The notes beneath the pieces are model-generated. The model was not told the DNA's origin and made no database searches. It saw only the letters and a program-made list of their open reading frames with translations. This document shows, piece by piece, positions 8,617-16,223 of a stretch of 37,639 nucleotides of DNA. The first letter of the stretch is position 1; every line of letters starts with the position of its first letter. The position numbers and the translations under genes are program-made. The DNA comes from an uncultured Pseudomonadota bacterium (GTDB taxonomy: Bacteria; Myxococcota_A; UBA796; GCA-2862545). Where the stretch lies: the NCBI GenBank assembly GCA_903861005.1, contig CAIOSP010000033.1, forward strand, positions 1-37,639, written 5' to 3'.

Positions 8617-9363
8617 TCACGTCTTCAGGAACCAGCCATCCTGGCGACGCTTCTCATAGAGCAAGACCGCGGCGGCGACGGAGACGTTGAGGCTCTCCAG
8701 GTCGCCGGCGAGCGGGATGCTGACGACCTCGTGGCACTTGCGCGCGAGCGTGGGCGACAGGCCCTTGCCCTCCCCGCCCATGACGAACGCGATGGGGCCG
8801 CGCAAATCGGCCTTGCCGAGCGGCGTGCCGCCCATGTCCGCGCCGATGATCCGGATGCCGCCGTCGCCAATCGGCTTGAGCGCGGCCGACAGGCCCTCGT
8901 GCACCACGGGGACCACCTCGGCGGCGCCCATGGCCACGCGCTGAACCACCGGCGAGACGCTGGCGCCGCGGCGGGTGGGCAGGATCAGGCCGTCGACGCC
9001 AAAGCCCAGGCAGGTGCGCAGGATGGCGCCCAGGTTGTGCTCGTAGGCGACCTCGTCGGCGAGCATCAAGCAGGCGGCGCGGCCGGCGTTGAACACCTCG
9101 TCGAGCAGCTGACGCGTGGTGAGCGCGGGCAGCTCGTCGGCGTGGGCGACCACGCCGTTGTGGACGCGCCCCTCGGCCAGGCGGTCGAGCTTCTGGCGCG
9201 GGACGCGGTCCACCTTGACCCGCGCCTTGTCGCATAGGTCCAAGATGCGGGCGATCTTGTCGTCCAGCTTGGCGCCTTCGTCGATCCACACGTGTGACAC
9301 TCGCCGCCGTCCGCGGGAGAGGCACTCGATCACCGGGTTCCTGCCTTCGAGCTGATCCGCCAA
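8617..9363 (-). CDS. rlmB: 23S rRNA 2'-O-methyltransferase, RlmB/TrmH type
   Basis: A 248-residue SpoU-family (SPOUT) methyltransferase, close to RlmB, which methylates the 2'-O of G2251 in 23S rRNA using S-adenosylmethionine. The N-terminus (LEGRNPVIECL) is the small substrate-binding domain typical of RlmB. The trefoil-knot motifs follow in order: EHNLGAILRT, FVMGGEGKGLSP and IPLAGDLESLNVSVAAAVLL. The start is a TTG, seven bases after the AGG of the phoH stop region, only 8 bases from the PhoH stop, so the two genes are probably cotranscribed. Related TrmH-family enzymes acting on other RNA positions cannot be excluded. Confidence 0.88.
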   Translation of the reverse strand: MADQLEGRNPVIECLSRGRRRVSHVWIDEGAKLDDKIARILDLCDKARVKVDRVPRQKLDRLAEGRVHNGVVAHADELPALTTRQLLDEVFNAGRAACLMLADEVAYEHNLGAILRTCLGFGVDGLILPTRRGASVSPVVQRVAMGAAEVVPVVHEGLSAALKPIGDGGIRIIGADMGGTPLGKADLRGPIAFVMGGEGKGLSPTLARKCHEVVSIPLAGDLESLNVSVAAAVLLYEKRRQDGWFLKT

Positions 9364-9371
9364 GCGCGTTC

Positions 9372-10700
9372 CTACAGGAGCTGGGCTGCCAGCTCCGCGA
9401 GCTGGCTGCGCTCGCCCTTCTTGAGCGTGACGTGGCCAGCGATGGACGACTCCTTGAACCGTTCCACCGCGTACGTCAACCCGTTGCTCACTTCATCGAC
9501 GTAGGGATTGTCGATCTGGAAGGGGTCGCCGGTCAGCACGACCTTGGTGCCGTCGCCCGCGCGGGTCAGGACGGTCTTGACCTCGTGCGGCGTCAGGTTC
9601 TGCGCCTCGTCGATGATCAGGAACTGCCCCGGGATGCTGCGGCCGCGGATGTAGGTCAGGGCCTCGACCTCTACGATCTTGCTGTCGAGCAGGTACTGGT
9701 ACTCGGGCTCCTGGCTGCGGCGCCGGTCCGGACGGCTGGACAGCAGGAAGTCCAGGTTGTCGAAGATCGGCTGCATCCACGGGTTGAGCTTCTGGCCGAT
9801 GTCGCCGGGCAAGAACCCGATGTCGCGGCCGAGCGGGAAGATCGGTCGGCTGACCAGCACCTTGCGGTACAGGTTCATGTCGGGCGTCTGCTTGAGGCCG
9901 CAGGCCATGGCCATCAGCGTCTTGCCGGTGCCGGCGACGCCGTTGAGCGTCACCAGCGTGACCTCCGGGTCGAGCAGCAGGTCCATCGCGAAGAGCTGCT
10001 CCTTGTTCCGGGCGAACACGCCCCAGGCGCCCTCCTTGTGCCGCCCCACCAGCTTAAAGCCGTTGCGGTCCGGCAGCACCCGCGCCATCGCGGTGCGGTT
10101 CTCGTCCTCGGCGCTGCGCAGGATGGTGAACTCGTGCGGGTACAGCTCGCTCGCCGCGTCGGTGCGGACGTGGCCCTCGGCATAGAGGCTGGCGATGAGG
10201 TCGCCGGCCACCAGGCGCTCGGAGATGCCGGTGTACTGCTCGTCCACGCGCAGGCGGGAGTGCTCGTAGTCCTCGGCGGGCACGCCGAGCGCGTCGCACT
10301 TCAAGCGCATGTTCGTGTCGCGGGTGACCAGCACCACCCGGGTGCCGCGCCGCCGCTTGTGGAAGGCCAGCACGGTCGCCAAGATGCGGTTGTCGTTGGT
10401 GTCGGCGCCCCAGCTGATCGGGATCTCGTTCTCGTCTTCCGGGAAGGCCACGCGGAGCAGGCCCCCGCTGGGCAGCCTCACCCCTTCCCTCAAGCTGCCG
10501 CCGGCGCGCATGGCGTCCAGCTTTCGGGAGGCCTCGCGGGCGTTGCGCCCGATCTCGTTCATGTCGCGCTTGAACTTGTCGACCTCTTCCAGCACCGTCA
10601 TCGGAATGACGATGTCGTGCTCTTCAAAGACCTCCAGGGCTTTGGGATCGTAGAGAAGGACGTTCGTATCGAGGACGAAGAGAGACGGGTTTCTCGTCAA
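9372..10700 (-). CDS. PIN domain-PhoH family ATPase/ribonuclease
   Basis: A 442-residue fusion of an N-terminal PIN nuclease domain (Asp11 in FVLDTNVLLYDP, Glu38/39, and acidic residues near 100-103 and 128) to a PhoH ATPase domain (Walker A GVAGTGKT at 254-261, Walker B FLIIDEAQ near 354-361). This PhoH2/YlaK-like architecture is known from mycobacteria and other bacteria as an ATP-driven RNA helicase-ribonuclease. The start is a TTG with only a weak ribosome-binding site. It heads a minus-strand run with rlmB, the M13 peptidase and the desaturase. It acts alone, without an adjacent antitoxin gene, so a simple toxin-antitoxin role is not supported by context. Confidence 0.92.
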   Translation of the reverse strand: MTRNPSLFVLDTNVLLYDPKALEVFEEHDIVIPMTVLEEVDKFKRDMNEIGRNAREASRKLDAMRAGGSLREGVRLPSGGLLRVAFPEDENEIPISWGADTNDNRILATVLAFHKRRRGTRVVLVTRDTNMRLKCDALGVPAEDYEHSRLRVDEQYTGISERLVAGDLIASLYAEGHVRTDAASELYPHEFTILRSAEDENRTAMARVLPDRNGFKLVGRHKEGAWGVFARNKEQLFAMDLLLDPEVTLVTLNGVAGTGKTLMAMACGLKQTPDMNLYRKVLVSRPIFPLGRDIGFLPGDIGQKLNPWMQPIFDNLDFLLSSRPDRRRSQEPEYQYLLDSKIVEVEALTYIRGRSIPGQFLIIDEAQNLTPHEVKTVLTRAGDGTKVVLTGDPFQIDNPYVDEVSNGLTYAVERFKESSIAGHVTLKKGERSQLAELAAQLL

Positions 10701-10860
10701 CGGTCACTCGCAGCTTGGATTGTGGGGGCTGGGCTGGGAACCAACCTCAAGGCGCCGCTGTGGGAGGGCGGCGCGCGGGGCAGCGCCGGGGAGGTGCTGC
10801 GTGACGCCGGGGTGGCGTCATGCTTGGAGTGTAACGGGGCGATTCCGAATTCCGCGAGCC

Positions 10861-11057
10861 GGATCCGTGACGGTTTGCGGGATTGCCCACAGCAAACGCG
10901 ATCGTGGCGAGATCGGCGATCCGGGCAGGACGCGTGAAAACGTCCCTGCGCTGGCGCGCGAGGCGGATCCGCATGCGGCGAGCCGCCGACCCAGCGCCGC
11001 GGATCCACGCGCCGCGCGGATCCATCCCCTGAAAGCAGACCGCGTTCAGGCGGATCC
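10861..11057. repeat. Cluster of five GGATCC motifs
   Basis: GGATCC occurs at 10861, 10965, 11001, 11018 and 11052; the last four share the longer core CGGATCC. Spacings are 104, 36, 17 and 34 bases, the last two being one and two times 17. At this GC content a GGATCC would be expected roughly once in a few kilobases. Confidence 0.6.
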
Positions 11058-11086
11058 AAGCAGGGAGAGCTGCCGTGGCGGGCCCG

Positions 11087-11119
11087 GCGGCGCGTCCCCT
11101 CCCATGGGGGCCGCGCCGC
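11087..11119 (-). terminator. Terminator-like hairpin after secF
   Basis: GCGGCGCG (11087-11094) pairs perfectly with CGCGCCGC (11112-11119), with an inner CCCC/GGGG pairing. It begins 13 bases beyond the secF stop on the minus strand. There is no T-run. Confidence 0.5.
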
Positions 11120-11131
11120 GGACTCAAGCCA

Positions 11132-12406
11132 TCAGACGTTCGAGTCGCTCGCGGCTTCCCGGGCGCGTGCGTCGCGCTCGCGGCGGCGCTTCTCGGACTC
11201 GGAGAGGAAGGCCTCGGACACGTCGTTGTCCGGGGTGGCCTCGGGCGAGCCTTCCGGCGTCAGGGCGATCAGGCGCTGGAGGTAGGGCATGATCTTCTCG
11301 AACTCGATCAGCAGCGGCGTCGCCACGTACAGGGACGAGTAGGTGCCGACGATGATGCCGAAGAACATGGCCGCGTTGAAGTCCTTGATGACCTGCGTGC
11401 CCTCGAACAGGAACACGGTGATGGCCATCAAGGTGGCGACCGACGTACCAATCGTGCGCGACAGGGTGTCGTTGAGCGCCTTGTTGATCGCGAGCGGCAG
11501 GTCCTCGTGGCGGAACTTGGGCCGGGTCTCACGGATGCGGTCGAAGACGACGACAGTGTCGTTCATCGAGTAGCCGATGATGGTCAGCAGCGCGCCGATC
11601 GTCGCCAGGTTGAATTCGCGGCCGGTGATCACCATGAAGCCGATGGTCAGGGTGATGTCGTGCAGCAGCGCAATGATCGCGCCGGGGGCGTAGGCCGCCT
11701 CAAAGCGGAACGCCGTGTAGATGGCGATAAACAGGATCGACAGCGCCAGCGACATGAAGCCCGCGGTGCGCAGAGACGAACCGACGGCGGGACCGACCGA
11801 TTCGACCGTCAACACCTCAAACTGGTGAGACCCCATCGCGCTGCCGATCTCCTTCTGGATCTGGGTGGCCAAGCCCGGGAGCTTCACGACGACCTCGTCG
11901 TCCTCGCGGCCCTGCTCGACCTTGGCGCCGGGCAGGTCGGCCAGGGCCTTGGCCACGGTCTCCGGGCTTACCCGGTCGCCCGTGTACTTCACGGTGAACC
12001 GGGCGCCGACCTCGGCGCTGAACTTGAGATCCGCGATCCACTTGTCGCCAAAGCTGGCGACGAGCGCCTTGTTCAGCTGTTCCTCAAGGCCCTTCACGCC
12101 GAACTCGGCGTCCTGGACGCGGATCTTGAAGACGTTCTTGTCCGTCCCCCCCACGGCTTGGATCGCGTCGCCCGGGATGTCGATCGACTCCAGCGACTTG
12201 CGGACCTCGTCGATCTCAATGTGATCGGCGAACTCGAGCTCGACCTGGGTACCACCCGTGAAGTCGATACCCCAGTTCGGTCCCGGCGTGATGAAGAGGA
12301 TCACCGACAAGATGCTGGTGATGATGGAGAACGCCGAGGCGTACTTCCGGTAGCCCACGAAGTCGAAGTTGATCTCGTCGAAGAACCGCTTTGCCCGTTC
12401 GATCAT
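11132..12406 (-). CDS. secF: Protein translocase subunit SecF
   Basis: A 424-residue RND-like membrane protein that works with SecD and YajC to pull exported proteins through SecYEG using the proton-motive force. The first membrane helix is followed by the signature WGIDFTGGTQVELEF, a periplasmic domain, and five more helices including IGYSMNDTVVVFDRIRE. The C-terminus is a charged cytoplasmic tail rich in Glu and Arg. An in-frame ATG 16 codons upstream exists, but the start at 12406 is better: it has AGGA about 7 bases upstream, lies just after the secD stop and begins directly with the family N-terminus (MIERAKRFFDEINFDF). It is the last gene of the yajC-secD-secF operon. Confidence 0.95.
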   Translation of the reverse strand: MIERAKRFFDEINFDFVGYRKYASAFSIITSILSVILFITPGPNWGIDFTGGTQVELEFADHIEIDEVRKSLESIDIPGDAIQAVGGTDKNVFKIRVQDAEFGVKGLEEQLNKALVASFGDKWIADLKFSAEVGARFTVKYTGDRVSPETVAKALADLPGAKVEQGREDDEVVVKLPGLATQIQKEIGSAMGSHQFEVLTVESVGPAVGSSLRTAGFMSLALSILFIAIYTAFRFEAAYAPGAIIALLHDITLTIGFMVITGREFNLATIGALLTIIGYSMNDTVVVFDRIRETRPKFRHEDLPLAINKALNDTLSRTIGTSVATLMAITVFLFEGTQVIKDFNAAMFFGIIVGTYSSLYVATPLLIEFEKIMPYLQRLIALTPEGSPEATPDNDVSEAFLSESEKRRRERDARAREAASDSNV

Positions 12407-12416
12407 CGTCGGATCC

Positions 12417-14762
12417 TCAGAGACGCAGACGCGTGTTGTTGCGCACGTACACATCCATCAACGTGCGGCTCACGTAGATGGCGGTCATGAGCGTGGTGAC
12501 GATGCCGATGAGCAGGGTCACGGCGAAGCCCTTGATGGGGCCGGTGCCGTAGCTGTAGAGCACGATGCCCGCGATCGCCGTGGTGACGTTCGCGTCGATG
12601 ACCGCGGGGAGCGCGTTGCCGAACCCAGCCTCCACCGCCTTCTTGGGCTTGGCCCCGAGCGCCAGCTCCTCACGGATGCGCTCGTAGAAGATGATGTTCG
12701 CGTCAACCGCCATGCCGACGGTCAGCGCGATGCCTGCGACGCCAGGGAGGGTCAGCGTGGCGCCGAAGATCGCCATGAAGGCGAACACCAGCAGCACGTT
12801 GATCACCAGGGTCACGTCGGCGATCAAGCCAGACATGCCGTACCAGACGATCATGAAGATGAACACCAGCGCCGAACCCATCAGCGAGGCGCGCACGCCA
12901 GAGTTGATGGCGTCCGCACCGAGCGTGGCGCCGATCTGACTGACCTGGCCGACGTCGACCGGAGCGGTGAGCGCGCCGCTGCGGAGCACGAGGGCCAGGG
13001 TGTTGGCCTCGTCGACCGCGTTGGTGCTGTTGCCCATCTCGATGCTGGCCGAGCCGCCGCAGATGGCCTCGCGAATGTTCGGGGCGGAGCGGATCTGGTC
13101 GTCGAGGATGATGGCGAAGCGCTTGCCGACGTTCGCCTTGGTGACGTCGCAGAAGATCTGCGAGCCGCGCGGCTTGAAGCCCATCATGACGCGGGGCTGG
13201 TTGGACTGGTCAAAGCCCACCGAGGCGCTCTCGACGTCGGCGCCGGTGAGGACGATGTCCTCGACCAGCTGCACCGGGCGGGACTTCACGGGCGGCGCGC
13301 CAGGCGTCGTCTCGTCGTACTCCCACATGATGATGCGGCCGTCGGCCATCTTGCCCTGCGACTTGAGCCACAGGTTGAGCAGGTCCTGGTCCTCGAACTG
13401 GTCGGCCGGCATGGCCTTCTTGGCGTCGGCGACGCTGCGCGCGACCTGGTTCTCGTCGGCCTTCTCGTCGACCATCCGGAACTCGAGCGTGGCCTGCGTG
13501 CCGACCGCCGAGATGGCGGACTGCGCGTCCTTGACGCCGGGGAGCTGGATGTTGATGCGGCTGCCACCCATCTTGACGATGGAGGGCTCCTTCACGCCGG
13601 TGCTGTTCACGCGCTTGCGGATGGTCTCGAGGTTCTGCTCGACCGCGTCGTCGCGGATCTTGGCTTCGCGCGTGGGGTTCATCAGCCACACGTTCCACTT
13701 CTTCCCGTCCTCTTCTACGGTCTGGGTGTACGCGTAGTCGTTGCCCAGCTTGCTGGAGACAAACTCCTTGAGCTTGGCGAAGTCGCCGTCGTAGGCGATC
13801 TTGAGCGCGGGCCGGGTACGGTCGCGGTCGATGGTCACGCCCTCGAACGCATCCTTGGCGGCGGCGTCGGCGAGGACGCGGCGGTCACGGACCACGGTGG
13901 CGTCGATCGCGGCGTCCTGGTCCACCTGCAGGGTCAGGTCGATGCCGCCCTGAAGGTCGAGGCCGAGCGAGATCTTGGCGGTGGGCAGCCAGGCCTTCCA
14001 GCCAGTGACGACCTCCTCCTTCTTCTCCTCGGTCTTGGCGGTGGCCTCAGCCTCCGTCGGCGGGAGGACGCGGGTGATCACCTCGGGCAGCGGCGCGACG
14101 CCGTTCCAGGCCGGGTCGAACGCGTCGGCCACCTGGATCGGCGCGAAGTCACCCACCGCGGCGCCCGCGTGCATGAAGCCGATCGCGTGGTTGCCGCCGA
14201 CGAACACGAGCGGGTCCGACTTGAGCGGCTCCGTGACGTTCAGGTTGACGCTGACCGCGCCGTCCGTGACGGTGACGGTGGGCGTGGCGCCGGTGCCGCC
14301 AAAGCCTTCCTTGGGCGTGCGCTGGGCGACGAGCGCGGAGCGGACCGCGGTCTCCCAGTCGGCCTCGGGCAGCGCGCCGAGGGCGGCCGGGTCAATCCCG
14401 AACGCCTCAGGGCCCCATACGGTGATGGCGGCGCCATCGTCGCCGAGCGCGCCCTCGACCAGGGGCTTGACGGCGCCAGGGCGAAGGTAGACCGTCAGAC
14501 GGGCCCCCTCGACCGCGGTTCGGTCGACGGGCAGGCCCGCGCCCTGCAGGCGCGCGGTGACCGCGTCTGCGGTGGCGGCGTCCGCTGTGCCGTCGGCCGC
14601 GTCGTACCACATCTGGAGCGGCGGCTCCTTGGCGACGGGGGCCGTCTTGATGCTGTCCGTGTCGATCGCGGTGTCCTGCAGCACCGTGGGCAGCAGGAAG
14701 TACACGCTGCCGAGCACCGCGGCGCCGATCACGCCGAGCCGAATCCAGAGGCTACGTTCCAA
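12417..14762 (-). CDS. secD: Protein translocase subunit SecD, with enlarged N-terminal periplasmic region
   Basis: The SecD partner of SecF, 781 residues against 615 in E. coli. After the first membrane helix (residues ~8-28) comes a long extra segment of about 200 residues before the canonical GLDLQGG motif at 267-273; this segment ends in a Glu/Lys-rich stretch (~238-252). The rest is standard: a P1 region with repeated beta-alpha units, then five membrane helices with AVDANIIFYERIREE. The start is TTG with GGAG five bases upstream, nine bases after the yajC stop. The secF start lies 10 bases downstream of the secD stop. The extra segment has no motif I recognise. Confidence 0.94.
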   Translation of the reverse strand: MERSLWIRLGVIGAAVLGSVYFLLPTVLQDTAIDTDSIKTAPVAKEPPLQMWYDAADGTADAATADAVTARLQGAGLPVDRTAVEGARLTVYLRPGAVKPLVEGALGDDGAAITVWGPEAFGIDPAALGALPEADWETAVRSALVAQRTPKEGFGGTGATPTVTVTDGAVSVNLNVTEPLKSDPLVFVGGNHAIGFMHAGAAVGDFAPIQVADAFDPAWNGVAPLPEVITRVLPPTEAEATAKTEEKKEEVVTGWKAWLPTAKISLGLDLQGGIDLTLQVDQDAAIDATVVRDRRVLADAAAKDAFEGVTIDRDRTRPALKIAYDGDFAKLKEFVSSKLGNDYAYTQTVEEDGKKWNVWLMNPTREAKIRDDAVEQNLETIRKRVNSTGVKEPSIVKMGGSRINIQLPGVKDAQSAISAVGTQATLEFRMVDEKADENQVARSVADAKKAMPADQFEDQDLLNLWLKSQGKMADGRIIMWEYDETTPGAPPVKSRPVQLVEDIVLTGADVESASVGFDQSNQPRVMMGFKPRGSQIFCDVTKANVGKRFAIILDDQIRSAPNIREAICGGSASIEMGNSTNAVDEANTLALVLRSGALTAPVDVGQVSQIGATLGADAINSGVRASLMGSALVFIFMIVWYGMSGLIADVTLVINVLLVFAFMAIFGATLTLPGVAGIALTVGMAVDANIIFYERIREELALGAKPKKAVEAGFGNALPAVIDANVTTAIAGIVLYSYGTGPIKGFAVTLLIGIVTTLMTAIYVSRTLMDVYVRNNTRLRL

Positions 14763-14771
14763 GTCCGCTCC

Positions 14772-15041
14772 CTACTTGCTGTCGGCGGCGAGCTTGCGCA
14801 CGACCGCGGACTTGTCCAGGGTCACCAAGACGTTCTTGGCAATCTGGACGGTCAGATCGTCCTGGTTCACCGACACGATGGTGCCGTGGAACCCCGAAGA
14901 GGTCACCACCCGATCGTCCTTCACGAGGCTGGCGAGCAGCTTGTCGTGGGCCTCCTTCTCTTTGAGCTGCGGGCGGATGATCAGGAAGTACATGACCCCG
15001 AACATCAGCGCGAACGGGACGATTTGGAGGAGTTGGTCCAT
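14772..15041 (-). CDS. yajC: Sec translocon accessory protein YajC
   Basis: An 89-residue single-pass membrane protein that associates with SecDF. It has one N-terminal helix (LLQIVPFALMFGVMYFLII), the conserved RPQ motif right after it, and a small beta-rich cytoplasmic domain with VKDDRVVTSSGFHGTIVSV. The ATG at 15041 is preferred over one four codons upstream because GAGGG lies about 6 bases before it. It is the first gene of the yajC-secD-secF operon; in E. coli the gene directly upstream is tgt, which here is 17.5 kb away. Confidence 0.94.
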   Translation of the reverse strand: MDQLLQIVPFALMFGVMYFLIIRPQLKEKEAHDKLLASLVKDDRVVTSSGFHGTIVSVNQDDLTVQIAKNVLVTLDKSAVVRKLAADSK

Positions 15042-15072
15042 ACTGGCCCTCATCGCACGGCTCGCGCGCGGC

Positions 15073-15117
15073 GGCCGGTCCTAGCCCTTATGGGCGCCTT
15101 GCGCCATAGGTCCGGCC
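15073..15117 (-). terminator. Long imperfect hairpin between the MopE-like gene and yajC
   Basis: GGCCGG-T-CCTA (15073-15083) pairs with TAGG-T-CCGGCC (15107-15117), and inside the loop GGCGC/GCGCC (15093-15097, 15101-15105) forms a second stem. It sits downstream of the MopE-like gene and 30-75 bases upstream of yajC. It could end transcription of the former or be part of a leader of the latter. Confidence 0.5.
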
Positions 15118-15194
15118 GTTCCGCCGAAAGGCGAAGGGCGCGGTGCGACCCACCGCATCGCGCCCCCGCCCCGGAGGTCGACCCCGCGCCGCCG

Positions 15195-16136
15195 CTACTG
15201 ACAGGTCTGGGTGCGCGTGCGGGTGCTGTCCGGCTCGCAGAAGTTCGGGCCGTTGTTGGTCTGGTTGCAGCTGCTGCCCCAGGTCCCCTGGTCGCCGCAC
15301 GCCGGCACCGGGCCAATCCAGCCTTCGACCGTGCCGCCCTGGCACTCGGCGCGGCAGCTGTAGGTCGTGGTGTACCGCTCGGTCTCCAGGCCGTCGCAGT
15401 TGTAGTCGAACGAGCCGTCGCCGCGGTCGGCGTCGTACCAAGCGAACGTGGCGCCCGGGTGCGCGTCGTTGTTGAGGTCGTAGCAGTCGTCGCTGTTGCT
15501 CACGTAGCCCTGAGGCGCGCGGCAGGTGGACACGGTCTGGTTGAGGTCGCCGTAGTGGTCGCCGTCCTGGTCGCGGTACCAGCTGGTGCTGCCGAGCGCG
15601 CCGGCCTCGTCCATGCGGCCGTCGCAGTTGTCATCGACGCCGTTGCACGACTCGGTGGCGTGGGGCGAGACGGCCCCGCTGCCGTCGTTGCAGTCGCCGG
15701 CCAGGATCTGCTGGCAGGAGGCATTGGTGGACCCGGCGCAAGGGCCGACCTCGCAGAAGCAGTCGCCGTCGTCGTCCCAGGCGGTGGTGCCCTCGTCGAT
15801 CACGCCGTCGCAGTCCTGGTCGATGCCGTCGGGGATCTCCACCGCGCCGGGGTGCACGCTGGCGTTCGCGTCATTGCAGTCACCCTGCGCGTCGGTCCAG
15901 GTGTCGTGGTCGTCGTCCACCGTCGCGTCGCCCACGATCACCACGTCGGTGTCGTCCACGAGCGTGGTGTCGGTGTCCGACCCGGCCGTGCCGTCGGTGT
16001 CCGATCCGGCGGTGCCGTCCGTGTCCGACACGACGTCCGAGTCCGTGGCGCTGGCGTCGTCCGTGCCAGGCTCCCCGATCTTCACCGCTCCAACGTCACA
16101 GCCGACCAACACCAGTACGAAGATCCAAGCGCGCAT
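15195..16136 (-). CDS. MopE-like cysteine/aspartate repeat lipoprotein
   Basis: A 313-residue putative lipoprotein. The signal peptide ends in a lipobox with Cys13 (LVLVGC), followed by an acidic Asp/Thr/Ser linker (~25-65) with a repeated SDTDGTAG unit. Then come several copies of the putative metal-binding repeat seen in MopE-type proteins: D-x-N-D-x-x-x-x-x-x-P-G-A-x-E, ending in IDQDCDGVIDEG or VDDNCDGRMDEA. The C-terminal ~70 residues are Cys-rich (RAECQGGTVEGW, CGDQGTWGSSC). It should sit on the cell surface and may bind calcium or copper. The ATG at 16136 is chosen because GGGAGG lies five bases upstream and it starts at the signal peptide. Confidence 0.85.
   Translation of the reverse strand: MRAWIFVLVLVGCDVGAVKIGEPGTDDASATDSDVVSDTDGTAGSDTDGTAGSDTDTTLVDDTDVVIVGDATVDDDHDTWTDAQGDCNDANASVHPGAVEIPDGIDQDCDGVIDEGTTAWDDDGDCFCEVGPCAGSTNASCQQILAGDCNDGSGAVSPHATESCNGVDDNCDGRMDEAGALGSTSWYRDQDGDHYGDLNQTVSTCRAPQGYVSNSDDCYDLNNDAHPGATFAWYDADRGDGSFDYNCDGLETERYTTTYSCRAECQGGTVEGWIGPVPACGDQGTWGSSCNQTNNGPNFCEPDSTRTRTQTCQ
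15969..16028 (-). repeat. Eight-residue repeat in the acidic lipoprotein linker
   Basis: Two full 24-base units encoding SDTDGTAG plus a third partial SDTD lie right after the lipidated N-terminus of the MopE-like protein (residues 37-56). Confidence 0.7.
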
Positions 16137-16223
16137 GAGCACCTCCCGTGGGAAGCCGGTAGCGGCGCCGATCCTCCGAGGCGAGCTCTTGTCATGCAAT
16201 GTCGTACTCGCCTTGCGAACACT

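Larger units (their letters stand above)
10701..11131. other. 431-base gap between phoH and secF
   Basis: No convincing gene is present. The left part is the probable promoter region of the phoH-rlmB run; the right end holds the secF terminator hairpin. The middle has five GGATCC hexamers described separately. Frames that stay open here consist of Arg/Ala/Pro-rich sequence typical of GC-rich non-coding DNA. Confidence 0.6.

Noticed and set aside
9372-10700. PIN-PhoH gene as a toxin-antitoxin locus
   Set aside because: There is no small antitoxin gene beside it; the neighbours are a methyltransferase and non-coding DNA.
9294-10937. A 547-codon plus-strand open frame opposite phoH
   Set aside because: Antisense to the PIN-PhoH gene with no recognisable domain and Arg/Ala/Val-rich composition.
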